Of a DNA stretch of 64,000 nt, positions 56,100 to 64,000 are shown one piece after another. The translations under genes and the position numbers were made by a program. This DNA comes from Rhizophagus irregularis (Eukaryota > Glomeromycota > Glomeromycetes > Glomerales > Glomeraceae). The notes beneath the pieces were generated by a model that did not search any database, was not told where the DNA came from, and worked only from the letters and a program-made list of their open reading frames with translations. The stretch is taken from the NCBI RefSeq assembly GCF_026210795.1, contig NC_089443.1, forward strand, positions 186,001 to 250,000, in the 5' to 3' direction. Every line of letters starts with the position of its first letter. Position 1 is the first letter of the stretch.

Positions 56100-56280
56100 T
56101 AATCTTTATTATCGTTTATGAATCTTGTATATGTGGATTAGAAGATAAAACATTTGATCATATTTGGACGTGTTCAGAAAATGATATTTTAACGACGACT
56201 AACGCAAGTTGATTTCTTTTACTGAAAGTATCGAAAATTTATGATATTTATCAAATTTCGGATATGTGGAGAATTGAATA
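56100..56280 (+). pseudogene. Zinc-knuckle-like fragment, possible non-LTR element tail
   Basis: One frame reads ESCICGLEDKTFDHIWTCSE, a C-x2-C-x9-H-x4-C spacing like the C-terminal zinc knuckle of non-LTR retrotransposon proteins or their captured copies; a stop follows soon after. No reverse transcriptase is visible nearby. Confidence 0.35.
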
Positions 56281-56923
56281 CTGTACAATGAAAACGTGTT
56301 AACATTTGTTGATCAATTTAAGGAATAACTCCCTTTAACGCTTTAAAAATTTTATATGAATTTCGTAATTTTATTTTTAATCATACATTAGATTTACAAA
56401 AACAAAAAAAGATTAAAATAAAAATTAAAAAGGATAAGAATAATTTAGAGACCGATATTCATAGGAAAATAAATAATCAAAATAGGGTATCGGGTGAAGA
56501 AGAATATACTGGATTTTATTTACGTGTAGTAATAAGGAGGGCGCACATCATGGACAGATTGGACAGTGGTTGAATTTTTTTAAAAAGACTTATACGTTTA
56601 GTTATTCCATAAGCATGAGACTCCTTAAATGTAAAAAATTAAAGTAGAATATCATCAATATAATTTTTAATGATTAAAGCAGTTTTTGATTTTTGAAATC
56701 AATTAAAAAAAACCAAATATAATCTTTTACTCCTTTAAAGTCTTTTTATGATCGATTTTTTTTTTTGTTAAAAAGGATTTTGTTTAACTCGACAAAAATA
56801 ATTTCTATATTAATATACTGACTGTACTTTTCATAAATGTACGAAATTGGAAGAGTATAGTAATTTAAATTGCATTTTTTTAATAATTTAAAAGAATAAA
56901 TTGTAATTAAATTAAGACTCATT
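56281..56923. other. AT-rich intergenic DNA
   Basis: Broken frames at 56320-56470 are K/I-rich and unassignable. Confidence 0.35.
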
Positions 56924-57258
56924 AGCCCTGTTCATTTCCGGTCGGTCGCATTTTTCGGTCAGATTTAAGTTAATTTTGATTGGGCTGATCAGTTTGTACA
57001 ACGCAACCATTTTCTGAACTTTTAGCCCAATTTTTTTTGGGTTTTTTTTTGGTCGAACGCCAAAATAACCAACCAAAATTAGATAATTTCTGTTTACGTG
57101 ACATTTAAGAAAAAAATATATATCAATAGAAGGAGTTCGAATTAAATTTCAATCTAAAGCAGTTCAATTTGCGATCGAAAATAAAAAAATTTTATTGGAT
57201 GATTTTTGTACAACGAAATCCGACTGAAAAATGCAACCGACCGGAAATGAACAGGGCT
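56924..57258. mobile_element. MITE with AGCCCTGTTCATTTCCGGTC ends, 335 bp
   Basis: The left end AGCCCTGTTCATTTCCGGTC and the right end (reverse complement AGCCCTGTTCATTTCCGGTC) continue as GGT(C/T)GCATTTTTC(G/A)GTC: about 38 bp of inverted repeat with few mismatches. ATT flanks both sides (56921-56923 and 57259-57261); read as GCCCTG...CAGGGC, the flank would instead be TA. PIF/Harbinger or mariner-type cannot be separated by eye. Confidence 0.85.
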
Positions 57259-57338
57259 ATTATTGACTTATTATACATCAAATATTCAATTACAAACATT
57301 TAAAAAAAATAGTACGAAATTTCGATTTTAAACTAAAA

Positions 57339-57821
57339 TTGCTCATTCCTCCCATAAGTTTAGATTCTCTTATTTTTATACGTAATATTCATAAAAATTG
57401 TCCTTTAATTGAATATTTGCCTCTTATATTTCCACCAACAAAGAAACATTTCGTTGAAATTGAAGAGTTATTAAAAATTTGTCAAAACTTGAAATTGTTA
57501 TTATTAATTATATTAATTATATATGATTATAGTATATATGAAGAATCAATTTATGATGAAGAAATTTTAGAATATGGAGAATTAGTTCAACACTTAGTAA
57601 TATAAAAGAAATTAGATTTTGTGGTGTTTTTAAATTTTCTTTAGTAGCCTTTAGAGAAATTTTTAGAAACATGGGAAGGCACTTCCATACTTACATCCAA
57701 TTATACTTATGAAGAAGATGATTATAAAAAACTGATTAATAAATATAAAAATAATGGAGTGATCAAAGATTTTGGATGTGAATCTTATACAAATGTAGCA
57801 AATATGGATTTTAAGATATGA
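57339..57821 (+). pseudogene. F-box/LRR protein C-terminus, decayed
   Basis: RNIHKNCPLIEYLPLIFPPT then HFVEIEELLKICQNLKLLLL are the LRR-like end of the AM-fungal F-box family. The frame stops at 57605, and later frames give KEIRFCGVFKFSL, LEKFLETWEGTSILTSNYTY and KLINKYKNNGVIKDFGCESY, ending MDFKI. The N-terminal F-box is missing and there are at least two slips. Confidence 0.66.
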
Positions 57822-58900
57822 AATAATATCAATATTTAGAATTAATTTATTTTTGTATATGTTAAAAATTAATACATTAACATTAAACGTTAATTAGTAA
57901 TAAATGATTTTAACCTTCAAATTTTTTATTTATCAAATTCTATATTAGTAATTTATTTACAGTACGCGTAAAAAAATTTTTACTTCTTGTATTTGATACT
58001 GAATTGTGTAACATAATTATTCGGCTATTATGGTCGTACAGAGCAATCTAATTTGACAGAGTTCGTTTCTTAAACTCTTATTTTTATTTAACAAAAAAAA
58101 AAATTAATACCTTATAAAAATTTATACTTAAAGTTGCCTCTATTTCAATTATAAAATATTTATTTTAAAACGTTTCTCTATTATTTTTTGATAAAGAATA
58201 TCAAAACTCAATAAAGATATTCTTTTCAATACAAGATGATTCAAAATCTTTTCATATCTAATGGTCAATAGATTTTAGTGTGAAATTGTGATTTCGATTT
58301 TATTGAGAAATCCTTGGTACCATGGCTATCTTAAGGAATATACTGTATTTATTATTTTCTATTTATCTGATTGGTATTTAAGATAGACAATTACCGGTAT
58401 TTTTACATCAGTCACTTTGTTCGGTTATTTATCTTTCTTTATATAAATATTATGAATACCGTAATTTCTATTGTGTTTTCTTTATCTTATAATCAAATTC
58501 TTTTGCAAGAATTTTATATTTGATATGGAATCAATCAGATACCAATTACAAATATTTTCATTCCAGAAGCTTTGAAACATTTGTAAATTAATTTCTTTAT
58601 ACTTTTATGAATTAACAAGTATCTGTCAATATAAAGAGACATGGAATTGTTAAATTAATTGAAGTTTAAAGGATTTAAAGTATCTTGAATTGTCTTGCCA
58701 ATCATACTGATTTTAACTTTTATCTCTGGTCAAATTGTACGTCAATTGAATGAATTCTTAAACTTTTTTTTTGTAGAAAGATTCGAAATTCTGTTATTAT
58801 TCAAAAAATTATAAAATTTTCTCATTATAAGTCGACTCTTCATATGAATGACTAAATTAGAAATTTTATTAAAATTTTAGTTGTTCAATACCGACTAAAA
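57822..58900. other. AT-rich intergenic DNA
   Basis: No gene seen; stops in all frames. Confidence 0.4.
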
Positions 58901-58909
58901 TAAGGAATT

Positions 58910-59085
58910 ATATTTTGGGAGCTTTAGGAAAATTCTTAGGAAAATAGTAAGATTATGCAACTTCCATACTTACAAGTACATCCAATTATAATTATGAGGA
59001 AGTTTATATAAAACTGAATAATAAATATGAAATTTATGGAGTAATATTCCCGAATATAGCAAACATATATATATAGACTTTAATA
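58910..59085 (+). pseudogene. Second decayed F-box C-terminus
   Basis: Parallels 57650-57800: TTTAGGAAAATTCTTAGGAA, AACTTCCATACTTACAAGTA, CATCCAATTATAATTATGAG, then AATAATAAATATGAAATTTATGGAGTAAT match the corresponding F-box tail in order, with indels. A tandem duplicate of the family, now a relic. Confidence 0.5.
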
Positions 59086-60714
59086 TATTAATACTAGTAA
59101 GTGCTTTCATAATGTTAAAATTTTAGAATTTATTGTATTTTTAATTTTTTTTTTAATGAGTTTTAGGAATCTTGTTTTCTAACTTAAAATATGATCATTT
59201 CAATATACGAGAATAACAATTTAGAATTTAGAGTCTAAAATCACGAGATATTTTCTTGGATAATCATAATTAAAATATTAATTAATACAATATATATAAA
59301 AAATGCAAATAAGATACAGTGATTAAATGAATTATTAATAAACAGTAATCATTTACTTAATTTGTTACACCATCAAAAAATTATGTTTTTCTGATTCAAT
59401 TAAATAATAATTCAAAGTAGCTTATTAACAATTAAGTATATATTACTATTAGTAATTAATGAATATAATTTGAAACTGGTTAAAAATTTAAATGAAAAGT
59501 AGAGTTATAAGACAAACTAACTCTGATTATTTATAAATTATTGGATTATTATTATTATTTGAATAAAAAACAATTACTAAAATAAGTGTTTCGGTTTTAA
59601 TAAAACATTTGAAAACTTTTTCTAAAAAAAATTAATTCTCGCCAAATATTTTGTCACAGGCCGAATTAAAGTATATAACTGATTAGGAACATTATTCACT
59701 AATTATTACCTGTTTAAACTTTTAAACTTAATTCAAGCAGTAATTCTAGAAATTTCAATTTATTTATAAATATTGACATCATAACTTATTTAAAATTAAT
59801 TATACATGCTACAATTTACAAGATAAGGCATCATTATATTTTTATTAGATGTAAATTTTTTTTTAATTTTTTTATTTGTACAGCTCTTAAGAATATAAAA
59901 GATTTTAATTATATAAAAATTTGATTTTACTATATAAATATGGTTTACTATGTATTTTATAACTTTAAAATAATAAAATGTTTAAAATAATAAATAAAAA
60001 TTTAATAAGAAAATGTACATAGTTTTCATAAACAAGAGACGGAGTGGCGAATATTTTATTAAAGTAATTATTTTTTTTAAAAAATAATTACATCTAAATT
60101 AATTATTTCAACAGGCAAATAAACGAATATTGAACCCCTTTTTCTTCTAAATGTAAATAAATATATGAGTTAGTGAGAGCGCTATATTACCTAAGATGCG
60201 GTCGTAAAAGGTAAATAGTATATCATGTGATTTGGATTCAGAATTATGATAATTCTGGTAATTTCGGCAAAGAAGTTTTGCAACAATTCATATTGACGAT
60301 CACCGTGACTTTAATGAATTTATTTTTTTTATATTTATATATTTCCCTTGTATGAACCATATTATCACGCATGAGATATTATAAAATATATATTTAAAAT
60401 ATACTTTAAAATTTATTTAATAAAAACGCGTTCAGTTTACGCTACTAATATAATAATATAATGAGAAAGAAAAGATAAAAATAAAAAAATAAATTATTCA
60501 AATTACAAACTAAGAATTTTGAAGAAAATCTCATAAGTCAATAGTGTTTAAATAATTTATAATAAGAAAAAAAAGTCAGGTATAATAATGTTATCTAATT
60601 TATATAATTCATCCGTATCTAAATATCTAAAAGAAAAAAAAATATTACTTTAAATTTAAGTAATTTATAGTAAATTTTAAACATTTTAAAAATAATTCTT
60701 ACTATCAGGAATTT
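59086..60714. other. AT-rich intergenic DNA
   Basis: Nothing coding. The near-palindrome CAGAATTATGATAATTCTG at 60239-60257 is similar to words at 9027 and 1757. Confidence 0.4.
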
Positions 60715-60942
60715 CCAATTCATCTTGTTCTTCTGAATGAAAGTTAGGACTGTTATGTACTTCATCTTCGTCTATCAAATATAAATTAAAAATCATATAA
60801 TACTGTAGAATAATTATTATAATTATTATAAGAATTTAAATAATTGTTTTATCATCATACCATCATTATTGATATAAAGTTTCTTTACTTGTTGTTGCAT
60901 TGTTTCAATCTTATAATCATTTTGAATATCTAAAAAATCAGC
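60715..60942 (-). pseudogene. Two small exons of an unassigned gene
   Basis: On the minus strand, an exon ending near 60861 (ADFLDIQNDYKIETMQQQVK then KLYINND, after a TTTTTCAG acceptor) and an exon at about 60715-60772 (DEDEVHNSPNFHSEEQDELE, IPDS) with a GTAAGAAT donor. The acidic/Q-rich character fits linkers of kinase-Sel1 proteins, but this is weak. Confidence 0.33.
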
Positions 60943-60957
60943 TGAAAAAGGATATTT

Positions 60958-61102
60958 AAATGGAATATATATACTTGGATGCTGTTATGAGAATGGGATT
61001 GGAACCGAAATTGATAAGAAAAGGCAGTTGAATTGTATAAAGATGCTGCTAACAGAGGAAATGAAGATGCACAAAAAAGATTAGAAATGATAAGTTCAGT
61101 CT
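60958..61102 (+). pseudogene. Sel1-repeat protein C-terminal fragment
   Basis: YILGCCYENGIGTEID in one frame continues after a one-base slip as KAVELYKDAANRGNEDAQ, then KRLEMISSV and TAA at about 61102. This is one Sel1 repeat plus the family's usual tail. No kinase upstream, so it is a relic of a kinase-Sel1 gene. Confidence 0.62.
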
Positions 61103-62222
61103 AATCATATTTTTATAATAGTTCAAAATCGTTTCTATCATTCTACTATTTTGATTATTTTTTATATTTTCTAAAATTATTATATATTTTGTATAATCTA
61201 TTATTTATACTATATTTTATCATATTAATATTATTATGATATTCATTATTAAAATGAATGACTTAATAGTTAATATTATAAATTTAATTATTAAATAAAA
61301 TATAACTTAAAGAAGAAAGTATTTTAAATTGAATTGTATCATATTATATATTGGCGGTGTATGGCGGAGTCTTTGCACAGAATTGAAATATTGTGAGAAA
61401 TAGTTTTTTACATCCGTAGTATACAATTATCACGTGAAAATAAGGATAAATTTAAAAAGAAATTAAAAAAATAAAATTGGCACCGAATAAATTATTATTC
61501 AATTCCTTGACTAATTTCATCAATAACTTGGAATTATTTCTATTTTGATAAATGTCAAAGACCCGCTATGGGTATTGCAGTTCACTTAACCAATAAATTA
61601 AAGAGGATATTATTTTTGTATAACTTCTACTACTTTAAATAAAGATTATAGTAAATAACTTTCTATTTAATTATTACTGCGTATTTTAATCATTTCAATA
61701 ACAAAACAATTTCTAAAATTAAAAAAAAATCCATTTTGCTTTCATATCCCACCTGAGTAGATCCGAAGAAACTTTATATCGTTACATTATACTTCATATT
61801 TTCATATAATCATATCTTATATATCTTATATACTACAATAAAAATTGATCTTTACCTATTTAAAAAATAATAAAATGGGTGTTTGGTGAGTTATATTACG
61901 TGTTTCTCCAAAAATTTGATATATTATAGTAAGTTTTTTTATTAGATAAAATATTGATATGAGATTAGAGATTAGATACTGTAATATCGTTGACTTTATA
62001 TGAGTAATAATGCAAACTAACATATTTTATCGATACGCAGTATATTATAATCAGTATATAAATTTGTTATACTTGCACCTGCAAATTTTCCATATAACTT
62101 AGATAGACTTTCAGTATACTTTTTTTATAGTCCGAAACATAAGCATAACAACACTTCAACTCCAAATTAGGGAATATTAAATTCTAAGATCTTGTGTAAC
62201 TATCAAATTTTCATTTTTTGAA
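61103..62222. other. AT-rich intergenic DNA
   Basis: No gene seen. Confidence 0.4.
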
Positions 62223-62715
62223 ACGCCAAAATGAAGTTTTCATGTCTATAATAATTAGTTATTAAATAATACTATAGTATAAGTATTTAATTAATCTTAA
62301 CTCAGTCCCACAGTCCAAATAAACTCAGACAGTCGATAGTCTCCCTAGTTCCCATGGGTTTACATATGAAAACGCCAAAATGATACTTTAATCTCTATAA
62401 TAATTAGTTATTAAATAATACTATAGTATAAGTATTTAATTAATCTTAACTCAGTCCCACAGTCCAAATAAACTCAGATAGTCAATAGTCTCCCTAGTTT
62501 CCACAGGTTTACATATGAAAACGCCAAAATGATACTTTAATCTCTATAATAATTAGTTATTAAATAATACTATAGTATAAGTATTAAACTCAGATAGTCA
62601 ATAGTCTCCCTAGTTCCCACAGGTTTACATATGAAAACGCCGAAATGAAACTTTAATCCTATAATAATTAGTTATTAAATAATACTATAGTATAAGTATT
62701 TAATTAATTTTGTTA
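62223..62715. repeat. Satellite: 3.5 copies of a 149-bp unit
   Basis: Units start ACGCCAAAATG at 62223, 62372, 62521 and (ACGCCGAAATG) 62637. Spacings are 149, 149 and 116, the third unit having lost 33 bp (TTAATTAATC...CAAAT). Each unit holds CTCAGTCCCACAGTCCAAAT and TCCCTAGTTCCCAYRGGTTT. Non-coding. Confidence 0.92.
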
Positions 62716-63012
62716 TGTATATCCTAGTACACTCAAGAGATACCAATACCATTTCTAAACTATATATTAAAAATAAATTTAGCTTGGATAAAAATTTTTA
62801 ATAAATTTATTTAATTAACAATAATAAAAGCTTTAATAATATGGGAATATTGTACAATATCATATAATCTTTAATTATATGGTTTATAGGGAGTAAATCA
62901 TATTAACTATGTACTATAAGCCACAATTATACATATTAGTCATCATTAAATCAATTAATATTACTAGTTTAGGTTAAATAACTTATAAATTAATTGTGAC
63001 TCATAGATAATC
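62716..63012. other. AT-rich spacer
   Basis: Nothing coding between the satellite and the membrane-protein gene; its 5' leader probably begins after 63050. Confidence 0.35.
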
Positions 63013-63207
63013 TTGATTTTTTTAAACTATTTTATTATTATTCACTATGTATCTATGTATTCAAAGGGTTTTAAAAAATATATAAATACCCTTGATTTCC
63101 TCAAGGAAAAAATCAAAAACCAAATTTATTTTTCAAATCTTACAAATCTTACAAAACTTTTACAATCACCTATATTTCAATTCAAATTTATAACTTACAA
63201 TTACAAA

Positions 63208-63675
63208 ATGTCTTATCATTTGTGTCCAAATACTATCAATACTATCTTAAATGAATTTCCTATCAACAAATGTTACAATAATCCTTTACCTATCATTGAA
63301 ACATCTCAACCTTATTTACCATTACTTACTGGACTTTTTTACATTCTTTTTATAATTCTCCTCATATATACCAACATTCTCACTAATACAATTGTCCTGA
63401 TTCTTCACTTATTAAAATTTGTGTGCACCATAATCATTTCTCTCAACCAACTCCCTTCTCTTCCTTCATATCTATTTAATATATTTTATTCTTTTAAACA
63501 TTTATTATTATCAATTCTTTTTCGTATTTTATTTACATTATTATCTATTCTTCTTCATTTTCTTTATTTATTCAATTGCATAATTCAGATTCTCATCTTT
63601 TCTTATTCTCTACTTTATAAAATAACCTATTTAGTGAATATTATTCTCCTTTTAATCTCCCAATATCTTAATTAA
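63208..63675 (+). CDS. Small multi-pass membrane protein, 155 aa
   Basis: Starts MSYHLCPNTINTILNEFPIN, a short hydrophilic head with two cysteines, followed by four or five hydrophobic segments (LPLLTGLFYILFIILLIYTN; IVLILHLLKFVCTIIISL; LLLSILFRILFTLLSILLHF; ILIFSYSLLYKITYLVNIIL). An in-frame ATG at 63013 would give 220 residues, but the preceding sequence looks like leader (TTACAATTACAAAATG is a good start context). Family not recognised. Low-complexity L/I/F composition in AT-rich DNA can arise by chance, so confidence is moderate. Confidence 0.45.
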   Translation: MSYHLCPNTINTILNEFPINKCYNNPLPIIETSQPYLPLLTGLFYILFIILLIYTNILTNTIVLILHLLKFVCTIIISLNQLPSLPSYLFNIFYSFKHLLLSILFRILFTLLSILLHFLYLFNCIIQILIFSYSLLYKITYLVNIILLLISQYLN

Positions 63676-63749
63676 ATAAACTTATATTACGTAGCTTGGC
63701 CCATTGCTTACCAAATATAGCATGGAGACGTAATCTTTCCCCTTTGGTC

Positions 63750-64000
63750 AACTTGGGATTACTTGACCATTCTTAGATAGATAATTTTTACAAGGGGATC
63801 GTTTGCATCGCCCATGAAGCATAGCGATTGGTGTCAGAGAGATCCTTTGTCTTGTAAAAATTTACCCTTTCTTGATCATTTGACCATTCTTAGGTAGATA
63901 ATTTTTACAAGGGGATCGTTTGCATCGCCCATGAAGCATAGCGATTGGTGTCAGAGAGATCCTTTGTCTTGTAAAATTTACCTTTCTTGTGATCATTTGA
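63750..64000. repeat. Tandem array of an about 125-bp hairpin-forming unit
   Basis: Units share GACCATTCTTAGRTAGATAA, TTTTTACAAGGGGATCGTTT, GCATCGCCCATGAAGCATAG and CGATTGGTGTCAGAGAGATC. Within each unit TTTTACAAG-GGATC pairs with GATCC...CTTGTAAAA, enclosing GCATCGCC / AGCGAT-type pairing. Runs off the right edge. Function unknown. Confidence 0.8.

Noticed and set aside
62223..62715. CRISPR-like regular repeats
   Set aside because: The unit is 149 bp with no unique spacers, in a eukaryotic context; it is a satellite.
1..64000. Mitochondrial or bacterial origin because of high AT
   Set aside because: Spliceosomal introns, TKL kinases, F-box and MACPF-like proteins, LTR element and MITEs indicate a fungal nuclear genome.

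Overview
The window looks like nuclear DNA of an arbuscular mycorrhizal fungus of the Rhizophagus type (Glomeromycota). This is inferred from very AT-rich sequence, short spliceosomal introns (about 65-100 nt, GTAAGT-like donors), tyrosine-kinase-like (TKL) kinases fused to Sel1 repeats, an F-box/LRR-type protein, Crinkler (CRN) effector-type genes, MACPF-like proteins and many small transposable elements. It is a gene-poor, repeat-rich accessory region. I support only six reasonably intact protein genes; much of the rest is decayed gene copies, MITEs, one LTR element and minisatellites.

Layout. 0-5.5 kb: a partial reading frame at the left edge, a CRN-header plus NYN-nuclease pseudogene (2132-3534), and a small gene remnant on the minus strand (4945-5457). 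5.7-8.5 kb: a complete but internally deleted Ty3/gypsy-like LTR element with two 449-bp LTRs. 8.5-13 kb: a nest of MITEs (palindromic, pogo/mariner-like with TA duplication, hAT-like with 8-bp duplication), one of them inserted in a decayed DDE transposase gene. 13.4-16.9 kb: a coiled-coil pseudogene and a fragment with a nuclease-like D...ExK pattern.

17.5-26.3 kb is the core: a divergent pair formed by a 707-aa MACPF-like protein (minus) and a four-exon, 2,023-aa protein (plus) joining a TKL kinase domain with altered catalytic residues, two regions resembling the neighbouring MACPF-like protein, and about 24 Sel1 repeats. A 91-bp MITE with a 9-bp duplication sits in their shared promoter region. 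29.3-31.2 kb: an F-box/LRR-type gene with a probable short second exon. 32-34 kb: an unassigned decayed multi-exon gene and a dispersed repeat shared with 9.2 kb. 37.2-37.9 kb: a small secreted cysteine-containing protein (179 aa), an effector candidate.

38-47 kb: minisatellites, further MITEs, degenerate telomere-like DNA interrupted by a MITE, and a chain of micro-exons with good splice sites but no clear protein. 47.2-50.1 kb: a second, apparently catalytically intact TKL kinase-Sel1 gene (five exons, 822 aa) with a TATA box and a recent 501-bp internal duplication. 51.7-57.3 kb: three more foldback elements, a second micro-exon chain and a decayed multi-copy gene. 57.3-61.1 kb: two decayed F-box C-termini and a Sel1 tail. 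62.2-62.7 kb: a 149-bp tandem satellite. 63.2 kb: a small multi-pass membrane protein. The right edge is a tandem array of a hairpin-forming unit.

How the genes might work together (inference): the kinase-Sel1 and MACPF-like proteins are plausible sensor/signalling and membrane-active partners. The divergent pair, in which one protein carries domains of the other fused to a degenerate kinase, is the best candidate here for an undescribed recognition or self/non-self system.
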